Shown one piece after another: positions 17,372 to 26,957 of a stretch of DNA of 64,000 nt. Position 1 is the first letter of the stretch. Every line of letters starts with the position of its first letter. The position numbers and the translations under genes are program-made. The notes below the pieces were generated by a model, which ran no database searches, had not been told where the DNA came from, and saw nothing but the letters and a program-made list of their open reading frames with translations. Source of the DNA: Pseudomonas sp. GV085 (GTDB lineage Bacteria > Pseudomonadota > Gammaproteobacteria > Pseudomonadales > Pseudomonadaceae); assembly GCF_003050925.1 (NCBI RefSeq), contig NZ_QAOV01000005.1, forward strand, positions 62,001-126,000, read 5' to 3'.

Positions 17372-19168
17372 TTAAAGCGCGAACAACTCCGCCGGCAGTT
17401 GCATCAGGCAATCACTACCCGCCTCTATGGCTGCCCGATGAGCGGCTGTGCGTGGCAACAGACGCTTGAAGTAAAACTCGTTGGTCGCCAGCTTGCCCCT
17501 GCAGAAGTCGCCATCGCCGCTGCCCGCATCGAGCTGCGCCTGAGCCACCAGCGCCATGCGCAACCACAGGTAGCCAAGGATGATGTAACCGCTGTACATC
17601 AGGTAATCCACCGACGCGGCACCGACTTCGTCCGGGTTTTTCATCGCCGCCATGCCGACCCGGGTGGTCAACTCACCCCACTGCTGGTTCAGTTGATTGA
17701 GCTGCGCCACACACCCGGCCAGTTGTGGATGCCCGGCGTTCGCCGCACAGAACTTGTGGACGATTTTGGTGAAACCGCGCAACAGCTTGCCCTGGCTGCC
17801 GAGGACCTTGCGCCCGAGCAGGTCCAGCGCCTGAATGCCGTTGGTGCCCTCATAGATCGGTGCGATCCGGCAGTCGCGAACCAGTTGCTCCATGCCCCAT
17901 TCGCGAATGAACCCGTGGCCCCCAAACACCTGCATGCCGTGGTTGGTCACCTCCAGCCCGGTGTCGGTCATGAAGGCTTTGCAGATCGGCGTGAGGAACG
18001 CCAGCAGGTCTTCGGCATCCTGACGCGCCGTTTCGTCCGCGCTCAGGTGCGCAACGTCGAGCAACTGCGCGGTGAAGTAGGTCAGCGCGCGGTTGCCCTC
18101 GTTGAAGGCCTTCATGGTCAGCAACATCCGCCGCACATCCGGGTGCACGATGATCGGGTCGGCGACTTTTTCCGGGGCTTTCGGGCCGGTCAGCGCGCGC
18201 ATCTGCAAACGGTCGTTGGCGTATTTGATCGCGCCCTGGAAGCTCGCCTCCCCCAGACACAGCCCTTGCATGCCAGTGCCCAGCCGAGCGTGGTTCATCA
18301 TGGTGAACATACAGTTGAGGCCCTTGTTCGGCTCGCCGATCAGGAAGCCCTTGGCCTCGTCGAAATTCAGCACGCAGGTGGCCGAGGCCTTGATGCCCAT
18401 TTTGTGTTCGATCGAGCCGCAGGACACACCGTTGCGCTCGCCCGCTTCGCCCATCGCATCGGGCAGGAACTTGGGCACGATGAACAGCGAAATGCCCTTG
18501 GTCCCGGCCGGAGCGTCCGGCAATTTGGCCAGCACCAGGTGAATGATGTTGGCGCTCATGTCGTGCTCACCGGCCGAGATGAAGATCTTGCTGCCGGAGA
18601 TCGCGTAGCTGCCATCAGCTGCAGGCACGGCGCGGGTCTTGATGATGCCCAGGTCAGTGCCGCAATGGGCTTCGGTCAGGCACATGGTGCCGGTCCATTG
18701 GCCAGCGGTAAGCTTCTTCAAATAGGTCTGCTTCTGCGCCTCGGTGCCATGGGCGTGGATCGCCGACATGGCTCCGTGGGTCAGGCCGGGGTACATGCCC
18801 CATGAGGTATTGCTGGAGCCCACCATCTCGCTGATCACCAGGCCCAGAGAGATCGGCAGCCCCTGACCGCCGTAAACCGGATCCGCCGCCAGGCCATGCC
18901 AGCCACCCTCGACATATTGGGCGAATGCCTGCTTGAAGCCCGCCGGCGTGGTGACCACGCCATTGTCGAAATGACAGCCTTCTTCATCGCCGCTGCGGTT
19001 GAGCGGCGACAGCACGTTTTCGCAGAACTTTGCGCCTTCCTCAAGGATTGCATTGACCATGTCCGGGCTGACATCGGTGGCCCCCAGCACGGCGTAGTTA
19101 GCGTGAAAGTCGAAGACGTGGTCGATCAGAAAGCGCATGTCGCGCAAGGGAGCTTTGTACTCGGGCAT
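17372..19168 (-). CDS. Acyl-CoA dehydrogenase with C-terminal extension (second paralogue)
   Basis: 598 residues from the ATG at 19168; GGAG sits 7 bases before it, while an in-frame ATG at 19174 is too close to that site. It has the same architecture as its neighbours: [28 protein letters not shown], catalytic Glu in IYEGTNGIQALDL, then the extra C-terminal domain. It lies directly downstream of the diguanylate cyclase gene in the same direction. By position it matches PA0507. Substrate chain length is unknown; it may be a specialised beta-oxidation enzyme. Confidence 0.92.
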   Translation of the reverse strand: MPEYKAPLRDMRFLIDHVFDFHANYAVLGATDVSPDMVNAILEEGAKFCENVLSPLNRSGDEEGCHFDNGVVTTPAGFKQAFAQYVEGGWHGLAADPVYGGQGLPISLGLVISEMVGSSNTSWGMYPGLTHGAMSAIHAHGTEAQKQTYLKKLTAGQWTGTMCLTEAHCGTDLGIIKTRAVPAADGSYAISGSKIFISAGEHDMSANIIHLVLAKLPDAPAGTKGISLFIVPKFLPDAMGEAGERNGVSCGSIEHKMGIKASATCVLNFDEAKGFLIGEPNKGLNCMFTMMNHARLGTGMQGLCLGEASFQGAIKYANDRLQMRALTGPKAPEKVADPIIVHPDVRRMLLTMKAFNEGNRALTYFTAQLLDVAHLSADETARQDAEDLLAFLTPICKAFMTDTGLEVTNHGMQVFGGHGFIREWGMEQLVRDCRIAPIYEGTNGIQALDLLGRKVLGSQGKLLRGFTKIVHKFCAANAGHPQLAGCVAQLNQLNQQWGELTTRVGMAAMKNPDEVGAASVDYLMYSGYIILGYLWLRMALVAQAQLDAGSGDGDFCRGKLATNEFYFKRLLPRTAAHRAAIEAGSDCLMQLPAELFAL

Positions 19169-19253
19169 GGTCATTCTCCGTCGGCAGATTTCTTCAACCT
19201 ACTGCTGCCAACCACGCCTCACAATCACTTTGCGCTCGCTGAATGCGTCATCA

Positions 19254-20546
19254 TCACTCAACCGTAGCGGTGTCCATGCGTACGGCTCCACGGCGGTTCT
19301 GCCCGAATGCCATCACGCAGTTACGCCCGGCACCCTTGGCGCTGTAGAGCGCCTGGTCAGCGGACTTGAGCACCTCTTCGGGGCTGCGTTGATCGATCCG
19401 TTCGGCAACGCCGATACTGACCGTCACCGACACACTCGACGCCCCGGAACCAGCACGCCGCTGGCGCCCCTGATTATCGTCCTGCGGGCGATTTTCCTGA
19501 TTGCGCAGCTGAATGTTGTAAGTGGCGATGGACTCGCGGATGACTTCCAGGTGCGGCAGGCACTCTTCGAGGGTCTTGCCTGCAAACACCAGGGCAAATT
19601 CCTCGCCGCCATAGCGATACGCCTTGCCGCCACCGCCGATTTTCGACAGTTTGCTGGCCACCAGCCGCAGCACCTGATCGCCGACATCGTGGCCGTGGGT
19701 GTCGTTGAATTTCTTGAAGTGGTCGACGTCGCTCATCGCCAGCACGTAGTTGCGCCCCAGCCGCTGCATGCGTTCATTCAATGCACGACGGCCAGGCAGT
19801 CCGGTCAGTTCGTCGCGGAAGGCCATTTGATAGGCTTCGTGGGCAACGGCGGTGGCGATCATCAGCATCACCTGGCTGCACATGATGTTCAGCGTGAACG
19901 GCAGAATGAAGGTTTTCGGCAACATCCAGAACAGCCCGAGCAGCCCCACCAGTTGCGCGGCATGCAGCGGTCGCGGGTTGCGCCAGTATTGCCACGCCAG
20001 CAGCACAAACGCAGCAATGAACACCGGATAGGACAACTGGATCAGGCTCATCCAGGCGCCATGCAAGGCGGGCCAGCGAATCTCCGACAGCCAGACCAGC
20101 AGCGCGTGCGGATAGCTTTGCTCAAGCCCCAGCGCCACGCTGCCAACCGCCAGCAATACCGCGAAACGCGCCACCATGTCCTGGAACAGGTGGGTGCGTT
20201 CCTGCCACGCCGCGAACACACCAAACAGCAGTGGCAGCAGCAGGCAACACAGATGAAAGACCACGGCGGCATCGTCACGCACCTTGCCGTTGTCGCGGTA
20301 ATAGTCGGTCTGGGTGTCGAGCAGGAAGTAGGCGATGTACACCGTGACCATCAGAAACAGTTCACGCTGGCGTCGGTAAACCGCGCAATAGGCGCCACCG
20401 AGCAATAACACCAGGGTCGGCAGGACGTTGAACAGCGAGGTGAAGAAGACGTTCAGATCCTTGATGTATGCAGCCGCAAGCCCCGCCAGCAACAGCAGCA
20501 ATGAGGGCAGGAAATGACTGAAACGCACAGCGGAAGAGCGCGGCAA
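19254..20546 (-). CDS. Membrane-bound diguanylate cyclase (GGDEF domain)
   Basis: 430 residues. About six hydrophobic helices fill 1-235. The GGDEF domain follows, with DELTGLPGRRALNERM, the metal-site Asp in SDVDHFKKFND, and an intact GGEEF at 313-317, so it should make c-di-GMP. The RxxD inhibition site is absent (GGGG at 304-307). A Gln/Arg/Ser-rich insert (about NQENRPQDDNQGRQRRAGSG) interrupts the domain after GGEEF. It lies between two acyl-CoA dehydrogenase genes; P. putida has the same neighbourhood. The signal sensed by the membrane part is unknown. Confidence 0.92.
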   Translation of the reverse strand: MPRSSAVRFSHFLPSLLLLLAGLAAAYIKDLNVFFTSLFNVLPTLVLLLGGAYCAVYRRQRELFLMVTVYIAYFLLDTQTDYYRDNGKVRDDAAVVFHLCCLLLPLLFGVFAAWQERTHLFQDMVARFAVLLAVGSVALGLEQSYPHALLVWLSEIRWPALHGAWMSLIQLSYPVFIAAFVLLAWQYWRNPRPLHAAQLVGLLGLFWMLPKTFILPFTLNIMCSQVMLMIATAVAHEAYQMAFRDELTGLPGRRALNERMQRLGRNYVLAMSDVDHFKKFNDTHGHDVGDQVLRLVASKLSKIGGGGKAYRYGGEEFALVFAGKTLEECLPHLEVIRESIATYNIQLRNQENRPQDDNQGRQRRAGSGASSVSVTVSIGVAERIDQRSPEEVLKSADQALYSAKGAGRNCVMAFGQNRRGAVRMDTATVE

Positions 20547-20672
20547 GGGTAAAGCTCCGACCGGTCAGATCAATAGATGGCAATGTGCCAACCACTGTAA
20601 CGGCAGGTCGTCCGAGTTGTTGAGTGAATTACTGAGGTACTTTTTAAAGGTTCTTCGCGCAATCCCGGGAAA

Positions 20673-20788
20673 CTGTAGGAGCCAGCTTGCTGGCGATGAA
20701 CTCAAGTACGCCGCGTTTATCCGGTTCACACGCGTTATCGTTATCGACCATCGCTGCGATGCGGCGACCCGACAAGCCAGCTCCTACA
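20673..20788. repeat. Long-loop REP pair with one variant arm
   Basis: The left arm 20673-20697 is CTGTAGGAGCCAGCTTGCTG type. The right arm (about 20749-20788) is the longer variant ending GACAAGCCAGCTCCTACA with the inner block GATGCGGCGACCCGAC. The loop contains CGCGTTATCGTTATCGACC, which in reverse matches the loop of the REPINs at 32841, 53730 and 63680. It sits in the 363-base gap upstream of the cyclase gene; apart from this repeat and the next terminator that gap appears empty. Confidence 0.8.
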
Positions 20789-20853
20789 AAAGGAGCGTGC
20801 CCACGCTTTAAAGGGCGTCACAAACATTTATTCCATTGGCAACCTTCTAAAGC

Positions 20854-20886
20854 AAAAAAAGCCGCTGTTCCCGAAGGAGCAGCGGC
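20854..20886 (-). terminator. Terminator of the first acyl-CoA dehydrogenase gene
   Basis: GCCGCTGTTCC and GGAGCAGCGGC form a stem around CGAA (20861-20886). A run of seven A at 20854-20860 gives a U-run on the minus strand, and TTTTT follows on the plus strand, so it may work both ways. Confidence 0.9.
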
Positions 20887-20909
20887 TTTTTCAAGTGCTT
20901 CGTTAAGGT

Positions 20910-22715
20910 TTAGTAGCCCAGATCGAAGTTCTCTTCTTTCATGTCCATCAGGTTGTTGGCGCCCGACAGCATGGTGACAACGTGAGTGCGGGTACGCGGC
21001 AGGATGCGCTGGAAGTAGAAGCGCGCAGTCTGCAGCTTGGCGGTGTAGAACGCCTCTTCGGAAGTGCCGGCAGCCAGTTTCTCGGCAGCCAGACGCGCCA
21101 TGTCAGCCCAGAAGTAGGCCAGGCAGGCGTAACCGGAGTACATCAGGTAGTCCACGGAGGCCGCGCCGACTTCTTCGCGATCCTTCATGGCGGCCATACC
21201 GACCTTCATGGTCAGCTCGCCCCATTCCTTGTTCAGTGCCGCCAGCGGAGCGACGAACTCTTGAACCGCTTCGTTGCCTTCGTTGGTCTGGCAGAATTTG
21301 TGGACAATCTTGGTGAAGCCTTTCAGAGCTTCGCCCTGGGTCATCAGCACTTTACGGCCCAGCAGGTCGAGTGCCTGGATACCGGTGGTGCCTTCGTACA
21401 GCATCGAGATGCGGCTGTCGCGAACGTTCTGCTCCATGCCCCACTCGGCGATGAAGCCGTGGCCGCCGTAGATCTGCACCCCGTGGTTGGCCGATTCGAA
21501 ACCGACTTCGGTCATGAAGGCCTTGGCGATTGGCGTCATGAAGGCCAGCAGCGCGTCGGCTTTCTTCTTCTCTTCTTCATCTACGCCGTACTTGACGATG
21601 TCGACCTGCTTGGCAGTGAAGTAAACCATCGCACGGTTGCCTTCGGCGAATGCCTTCATGGTCAACAGCATGCGGCGTACGTCAGGGTGCACGATGATCG
21701 GGTCAGCGGCTTTGTCCGGCGCTTTCGGGCCAGTCAGCGAGCGCATTTGCAGACGGTCACGAGCGTATTTCAGGCCGCCCTGGAAACCGACTTCGGCGTG
21801 GGCCAGGCCTTGCAACGCGGTACCCAGACGTGCGGTGTTCATGAAGGTGAACATGCAGTTCAGGCCTTTGTTCGCCGGGCCGATCAGGAAACCGGTGGCG
21901 CCGTCGAAGTTCATCACGCAAGTGGCGTTGCCATGGATGCCCATCTTGTGTTCCAGGGAACCGCAGGACACGGCGTTACGCGCGCCAACCGAACCATCAG
22001 CGTTCGGCATGAACTTCGGCACGATGAACAGGGAGATGCCTTTGGTGCCAGCCGGTGCATCCGGCAGGCGGGCCAGTACGATGTGGACGATGTTGTCGGC
22101 CATGTCGTGTTCACCGGCCGAGATGAAGATCTTGGTGCCGGAGACTTTGTAGGAACCGTCGGCCTGAGGCTCGGCCTTGGTGCGCAACATGCCAAGGTCA
22201 GTGCCGCAGTGCGGCTCGGTCAGGCACATGGTGCCGGTCCACTCGCCGGATACCAGCTTGGTCAGGTAAGCCTCTTGCTGCTCAGGGGTACCGTGCTCGG
22301 AGATGGTGTTCATCGCACCGTGCGACAGGCCCGGGTACATGCCCCACGACCAGTTGGCCTCGCCAACCATTTCGCTGACCGCCAGACCCAGGGACTCCGG
22401 CAGGCCTTGGCCGCCGTGCGCAACGTCGTGGGCCAGGCTTGGCCAGCCGCCTTCGACGAATTGCTTGTAGGCTTCCTTGAAGCCAGTCGGGGTCTTGACG
22501 CCGGACTCGCTCCAGGTACAACCCTCGATGTCGCCCACACGGTTCAGCGGAGCCAGTACCTGTTCACAAAACTTGGCACCCTCCTCAAGAATGGCGTCAA
22601 CCATGTCCGGAGTTGCGTCGGCACAAGCCGGAAGGCTCTGATAGTGCGCTTCGTAGCCGAGCAGTTCGTCACGAACGAAGCGAATATCACGCAAGGGGGC
22701 CTTGTAGTCAGGCAT
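20910..22715 (-). CDS. Acyl-CoA dehydrogenase (FadE1-like, first paralogue)
   Basis: 601 residues with the same layout as the two following paralogues: [28 protein letters not shown], catalytic Glu441 in [16 protein letters not shown], then the C-terminal extension. By position (next to a PA0505-like gene and bioD) it matches PA0506, recalled as the long-chain enzyme FadE1. It is the only one of the three with an evident promoter and PsrA-like operator in front, so it is probably induced by long-chain fatty acids. It has its own terminator, so the two others need separate transcription. Confidence 0.93.
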   Translation of the reverse strand: MPDYKAPLRDIRFVRDELLGYEAHYQSLPACADATPDMVDAILEEGAKFCEQVLAPLNRVGDIEGCTWSESGVKTPTGFKEAYKQFVEGGWPSLAHDVAHGGQGLPESLGLAVSEMVGEANWSWGMYPGLSHGAMNTISEHGTPEQQEAYLTKLVSGEWTGTMCLTEPHCGTDLGMLRTKAEPQADGSYKVSGTKIFISAGEHDMADNIVHIVLARLPDAPAGTKGISLFIVPKFMPNADGSVGARNAVSCGSLEHKMGIHGNATCVMNFDGATGFLIGPANKGLNCMFTFMNTARLGTALQGLAHAEVGFQGGLKYARDRLQMRSLTGPKAPDKAADPIIVHPDVRRMLLTMKAFAEGNRAMVYFTAKQVDIVKYGVDEEEKKKADALLAFMTPIAKAFMTEVGFESANHGVQIYGGHGFIAEWGMEQNVRDSRISMLYEGTTGIQALDLLGRKVLMTQGEALKGFTKIVHKFCQTNEGNEAVQEFVAPLAALNKEWGELTMKVGMAAMKDREEVGAASVDYLMYSGYACLAYFWADMARLAAEKLAAGTSEEAFYTAKLQTARFYFQRILPRTRTHVVTMLSGANNLMDMKEENFDLGY

Positions 22716-22776
22716 AGCGATAAACCTCTGCTGATGTAACCGGGAATGAACGACCGCATTGATTCGTTGTTGCGAT

Positions 22777-22820
22777 CAAACAGTTGTTTGAAACATACGT
22801 TTACGCCCAAATCTTGTCAA
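22777..22820 (-). promoter_or_regulatory. Promoter of fadE1-like gene with PsrA-like operator
   Basis: On the minus strand TTGACA (plus 22815-22820) is followed after 17 bases by TATGTT (plus 22792-22797). CAAAC-AGTT-GTTTG at 22777-22790 matches the PsrA consensus (G/C)AAAC-N2-4-GTTT(G/C) exactly. GAAAC-ATAC-GTTTA at 22790-22803 is a second, slightly weaker copy covering the -10. PsrA is the Pseudomonas long-chain-fatty-acid-responsive TetR regulator. The positions would allow repression until fatty acid is present. Confidence 0.7.
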
Positions 22821-22942
22821 GCGTCGATCTTTTGCCGTTCGTCATCGCAGGCTTGGACACACAGGCACACAACAGCGCAGCCGCGCTTTCGAAGCAGCCC
22901 GCAACACTGAAAAGATTAGTTGAGCAAGAAAGACTTACGCAG

Positions 22943-22967
22943 AAAAACGCCGCGAACAGGCGCGGCG
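22943..22967 (-). terminator. Terminator of the small PA0505-like gene
   Basis: CGCCGCG-AACAGG-CGCGGCG stem with an A-run at 22943-22947, which reads as a U-run on the minus strand. It lies 27 bases beyond the stop codon at 22994. Confidence 0.88.
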
Positions 22968-22993
22968 CTGGAGGGTGCGGATTCTTTAAAGAA

Positions 22994-23290
22994 TCAAGCG
23001 AAGGTATCGATCAACGTTCCAAGCACTTCATCGGCTGCCTTGGCGACTTTCACGCCCAGTTCTGCCTGAATCTTGCCTTGGGCCATTTCGACCACGTTGC
23101 TGACCAGGTCCGATTGCTGGCTGCGATCAACCGATCGCAGACGATCGACCTGCGCCTCGGAGGACTGGCTGGTGACCGATCGCTCGATCGTCATGTTGGC
23201 GATCTGCCCGGCGGCTTGATCGACACGGTTCTGCCCTGCCTGAGGGGTGCTCCAACCTGCATAAAATGCACTGTTTCCTGAGATCTCCAT
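22994..23290 (-). CDS. Conserved small protein (PA0505-like), flagellar-rod-like C-terminus
   Basis: 98 residues with no signal peptide or membrane helix. It is rich in Gln and Ser in the first half, then has a long amphipathic helix. The end, KVAKAADEVLGTLIDTFA, resembles the C-terminal helix of flagellar rod and hook proteins (family pattern: KVIKTADEMLGTLLD). A gene of this size lies between bioD and fadE1 in P. aeruginosa (PA0505). Function is unknown. It has its own terminator and so is probably a single-gene unit. Confidence 0.75.
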   Translation of the reverse strand: MEISGNSAFYAGWSTPQAGQNRVDQAAGQIANMTIERSVTSQSSEAQVDRLRSVDRSQQSDLVSNVVEMAQGKIQAELGVKVAKAADEVLGTLIDTFA

Positions 23291-23413
23291 GGGAAAACTC
23301 GTCCTTTCAAAGGATCAACAGCGGCCATTGAAGCAGAGTGGCCGGCAAAACACCCGACAAAAACACTAATGGCACAGTGCCTTATCATAGGCAAAACCTG
23401 CATTGCAAAAACG

Positions 23414-24094
23414 TCAGTCCAACAGGTCCAGTTGCAAGTGCTCGGCCACTGCCTCGGCCGTGACGGCCTTGAGTTTAGGCACACGCCCCAGGCACGGCGC
23501 CGGGATGCGCTCGGCAAGGGTGGCCAGGTTTTCTTCCAGCCGCGAGGTCTTCGGGTCGATGATGTTGGCCACCCATCCCGCCAGTTGCAAACCGTCCCGG
23601 GCAATCGCTTCGGCGGTCAACAAGGCATGGCTGATACACCCCAGTCGCACGCCGACCACCAGGATCACCGGCAACTGCAACGCGATGGCGAGATCCGACA
23701 GATTGTCCTGATCCGCCAACGGCACGCGCCAGCCGCCGGCGCCTTCGATCAGGGTGAAGTCCGCCTGCATGCCCAGAATCTGCCGCATCGGTGCCAGCAA
23801 CGACTGCACCGTCAGCGCCACGCCCGCCTCTCGCGCCGCCAGGTGCGGTGCAATCGCAGGTTCAAAGGCCACCGGGTTGACCTGTGCATACGTCAGCGGC
23901 AGCGAACACTCCGCCAGCAAGGCCAGCGCATCGGCGTTGCGCAGGCCTTTGGGCGTCACATCGCAACCGGAAGCGACCGGCTTGCCCGCCGCCGTGCTCA
24001 ATCCCGCCGAACGCGCCGCATGCAGCAGCCCGGCAGCGACCGTGGTTTTACCGACATCGGTATCCGTGCCGGCGATGAAATAGGCTGCGCTCAT
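23414..24094 (-). CDS. bioD: Dethiobiotin synthetase
   Basis: 226 residues. The P-loop GTDTDVGKT spans residues 9-17, followed by [13 protein letters not shown] and the switch region GAGGWRVPL. It forms the ureido ring of dethiobiotin from DAPA, CO2 and ATP. Its ATG overlaps the bioC stop by 4 bases (ATGA), so it is the last gene of bioBFHCD. Confidence 0.96.
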   Translation of the reverse strand: MSAAYFIAGTDTDVGKTTVAAGLLHAARSAGLSTAAGKPVASGCDVTPKGLRNADALALLAECSLPLTYAQVNPVAFEPAIAPHLAAREAGVALTVQSLLAPMRQILGMQADFTLIEGAGGWRVPLADQDNLSDLAIALQLPVILVVGVRLGCISHALLTAEAIARDGLQLAGWVANIIDPKTSRLEENLATLAERIPAPCLGRVPKLKAVTAEAVAEHLQLDLLD

Positions 24095-24903
24095 AAGGGT
24101 TTCTCCAATACGGCGTACACCACTTGATAAGTCGCCGGCAGTCCCTGGGCCTGACGAAACTGCTCATAAGCCTCAATCAGACCCAAAATCCGCGCCCGGC
24201 CGGTCAAGCCACCCGGTCGACCGGGATTGAGGTTGTGTGCGCCCAGCGCTTTGAGTTCATGGGTCAGGCTGCGCACATCCGGGTAATGCAGCACATGCGG
24301 CTGGTTTTGCAGACTGACGACACGTAACCCACTGGCCGCACACAAGTGCTGATAAACACCAAACTCCCGGAAGCGGTTGACGTGCACCATGCCATCGACC
24401 TGCCGCCAGCTGTCGCGCAGTTCAAACAACGTCCCTGCACAAAGACTGGCAAACGCGAAGATGCCGCCCGGTTTCAGCACCCGAAAGGCTTCACCGAGCA
24501 CCGAGTCGAAGTCCGCGCACCACTGCACCGCCAGGCTGGAAAAGATCAGGTCGCAGGTCGAATCCTGCAACGGCAAACGCTCGGCATCGCCGGCCACGAA
24601 GTGCGTGGCACCGCCCAATGGCCGGGCGTGGTCGAGCATGCCTTCGGCAATGTCCAGCGCCACGCCGTGACTGCCTGCAAATTGATCACCCAGCGCACGA
24701 CTGAAATGCCCGGTGCCACAGCCCAGATCCAGCCAACGTTGCGGTACGAAGTCCTGCGGCAAGCGCCCGAGCAATTGGCTGCCGACATCACGCTGCAACT
24801 CGGCCACGCTGTCGTAGCTTGCCGCCGCGCGGGAGAATGATGCTGCTACCTGGCGCTTGTCAGGCAAGCCGCCGGGCAGGTTGGGAAGGGATAAATCAGT
24901 CAT
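24091..24903 (-). CDS. bioC: Malonyl-ACP O-methyltransferase
   Basis: 270 residues from the ATG at 24903 (the frame is open upstream, but that part overlaps bioH). SAM methyltransferase motif I is [14 protein letters not shown], with [10 protein letters not shown] (motif post-I) and [12 protein letters not shown] (motif II). It caps malonyl-ACP as the methyl ester to start pimeloyl synthesis. It overlaps the bioH stop by 8 bases and the bioD start by 4. Confidence 0.95.
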   Translation of the reverse strand: MTDLSLPNLPGGLPDKRQVAASFSRAAASYDSVAELQRDVGSQLLGRLPQDFVPQRWLDLGCGTGHFSRALGDQFAGSHGVALDIAEGMLDHARPLGGATHFVAGDAERLPLQDSTCDLIFSSLAVQWCADFDSVLGEAFRVLKPGGIFAFASLCAGTLFELRDSWRQVDGMVHVNRFREFGVYQHLCAASGLRVVSLQNQPHVLHYPDVRSLTHELKALGAHNLNPGRPGGLTGRARILGLIEAYEQFRQAQGLPATYQVVYAVLEKPL

Positions 24904-25627
24904 CGCCGGACTCATGCAAAAAGGCCTGGATCGCCCCCGCCACACCGTGGGGATCCTCCAGAAGAAACGCGTGACCGGCCTGTTCAATCAGACCGATTTC
25001 GACATCCGGCAGCAATGCCAACAACTCGCCCGCCGCTTCCACCGGCACCAACCCGTCGAGGCCGGCGAACAGATGCAGTTGCGGACCGCGGAACGATTGC
25101 AATGCCTGCCGTGTATCCAATTGCGCGAGCACTTGCAGGCCACTGAGCAGCACCGGCGCGGCGGTGTTCGGTGCGCCACCGAGCAACAACCGCGACAATC
25201 CGCGCGGGTCTTCGGCGCCTTGGGCGCAGAGCAGTGAAAAGCGTTTCAATGTCGCGCGTGGATCGGCTGCACATCCCGCCAGAAACGCATCGAAGGTTTC
25301 CCCGGGCATGGCGCTTGACCATTGTTCATGAGCGACAAAAGAAGCGTTGCTGGCCAGGGTGAACACACCACAACAACGATCGCCACGCCGGGCCGCCAAC
25401 TCGCAGGCGAGCATGCCGCCCAAAGACCAACCGCCCAGCCAGGCGTCTTGCGGCAAGGTCGAATCAAGCTCATCGAGCCACTCTTCAGGATCGCTCGACT
25501 CCAGCTCCGGCAACGGCTCGATCTCAACGAGCAGATGCTCATCCAGACCGCGCAAGGCCGCCGCCAAAGGCTCCAGCGGTGAAACGCCAAGGCCCCAGCC
25601 GGGTAGCAGAATCAGACGATCACGCAT
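24896..25627 (-). CDS. bioH: Pimeloyl-ACP methyl ester carboxylesterase
   Basis: 243 residues, alpha/beta-hydrolase. The nucleophile is S68 in GGWSLGG, with the triad Asp and His near [10 protein letters not shown] and [11 protein letters not shown]. The oxyanion turn is LLPGWG. It removes the methyl group added by BioC. It overlaps bioF by 8 bases and bioC by 8, a fully coupled operon arrangement. Confidence 0.95.
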   Translation of the reverse strand: MRDRLILLPGWGLGVSPLEPLAAALRGLDEHLLVEIEPLPELESSDPEEWLDELDSTLPQDAWLGGWSLGGMLACELAARRGDRCCGVFTLASNASFVAHEQWSSAMPGETFDAFLAGCAADPRATLKRFSLLCAQGAEDPRGLSRLLLGGAPNTAAPVLLSGLQVLAQLDTRQALQSFRGPQLHLFAGLDGLVPVEAAGELLALLPDVEIGLIEQAGHAFLLEDPHGVAGAIQAFLHESGDD

Positions 25628-26798
25628 GGCTTGGCTCCGGCTGCAGCTGTTGAAAACAATCGGCCAGTCCGTTTAACAATAGCCGTACTTGGGCCTCGCT
25701 GTGGGCAGCCGTCAGCGTGACCCGCAGTCGGGCGCTGCCGGCAGGTACGGTCGGCGGGCGAATTGCGGTCACCATCAACCCGCGTTCGCGCAGCATTTGC
25801 GAAAGGCGCACCGCGCGCCCGGCGTCGCCGATCATGATCGGCTGGATCGGCGTGGAACTGTCCATGAGTTCCAGGCCAATCTGTTCGGCACCGTGGCGGA
25901 ACTGGCGGATCAGCGCCTGCAAATGCTCGCGACGCCAGTGCTCGCTGCGCAGCAGTTCCAGGCTTTTCAACGTGGCACAGGCCAGCGCCGGTGGCTGGCT
26001 GGTGGTGTAGATGTAGGGGCGGGCGAACTGGATCAGACTTTCGATCAACTCTTCGCTGCCAGCCACAAAGGCACCCGCCGTACCGAACGCTTTGCCGAGG
26101 GTGCCGACCAGCACCGGAACGTCATCCTGGCTCAAACCGAAATGTTCGACGATGCCGCCACCGTTGGCACCCAGCGGTCCGAAACCATGGGCATCGTCGA
26201 CCATCAGCCAGGCGCCTTTGGCCTTGGCTTCTCGGGCCAGCGCTGGCAAGTCGGCGATATCGCCGTCCATGCTGAACACGCCGTCGGTGACCACCAGCGT
26301 ATTACCGGTGGCTTTTTCCAGGCGCTTGGCCAGGCTTACCGGATCGTTGTGCAGGTAACGATTGAACCGCGCGCCGGACAGCAGCCCCGCGTCGAGCAGC
26401 GACGCATGATTGAGCCGGTCTTCGAGCACCGTATCGCCCTGCCCCACCAGCGCCGTGACCGCGCCGAGGTTGGCCATGTAACCGGTGGTGAACAGCAACG
26501 CGCGAGGGCGACCGGTCAAGTCGGCCAATGCTTCTTCCAGGGCATGGTGCGGGGCGCTATGGCCGATGACCAGATGTGACGCCCCTCCGCCCACACCCCA
26601 CTTCAAAGCGCCGGCTCGCCAGGCTTCGATCACTTGCGGATGATTGGCCAGGCCCAGGTAGTCGTTGCTACAGAACGCCAGCAACGGCTGGCCATCGACC
26701 ACCACTTGCGGCCCCTGCGGGCTTTCGAGCAACGGGCGCTGGCGATAGAGGTTTTCGGCACGACGGGCAGCAAGGCGTGCGGCGAGATCGAAAGACAT
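25620..26798 (-). CDS. bioF: 8-amino-7-oxononanoate synthase
   Basis: 392 residues from the ATG at 26798 ([13 protein letters not shown]); open frame further upstream lies in the REP-containing gap and is not coding. The PLP lysine is K236 in [10 protein letters not shown], the same residue number as in E. coli BioF. SNDYLGL and [11 protein letters not shown] are family blocks. It condenses pimeloyl-ACP with alanine. A REP pair separates it from bioB. Confidence 0.96.
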   Translation of the reverse strand: MSFDLAARLAARRAENLYRQRPLLESPQGPQVVVDGQPLLAFCSNDYLGLANHPQVIEAWRAGALKWGVGGGASHLVIGHSAPHHALEEALADLTGRPRALLFTTGYMANLGAVTALVGQGDTVLEDRLNHASLLDAGLLSGARFNRYLHNDPVSLAKRLEKATGNTLVVTDGVFSMDGDIADLPALAREAKAKGAWLMVDDAHGFGPLGANGGGIVEHFGLSQDDVPVLVGTLGKAFGTAGAFVAGSEELIESLIQFARPYIYTTSQPPALACATLKSLELLRSEHWRREHLQALIRQFRHGAEQIGLELMDSSTPIQPIMIGDAGRAVRLSQMLRERGLMVTAIRPPTVPAGSARLRVTLTAAHSEAQVRLLLNGLADCFQQLQPEPSHA

Positions 26799-26830
26799 GC
26801 AGGCCTCGACTATCAAATGACACATGTCCT

Positions 26831-26921
26831 CTGTGGGAGCGAGCCTGCTCGCGATGCGGACTGACAATCGACATGGATGTCGACTGACATGACGCCATCG
26901 CGAGCAGGCTCGCTCCTACAG
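26831..26921. repeat. REPIN between bioB and bioF
   Basis: Opposed REPs at 26831-26855 and 26896-26921. The roughly 40-base loop contains GACTGACAATCGACATGG, related to the loops at 46670 and 48254. It lies inside the biotin operon transcript and could shape mRNA decay between bioB and bioF. Confidence 0.92.
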
Positions 26922-26957
26922 GGGTTTTGCATTCCTTCAGGGGAATGAATGCTCGAC

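Noticed and set aside
24904..24987. N-terminal extension of bioC
   Set aside because: It overlaps the end of bioH in another frame. The start at 24903 gives the normal length and the typical short overlap.
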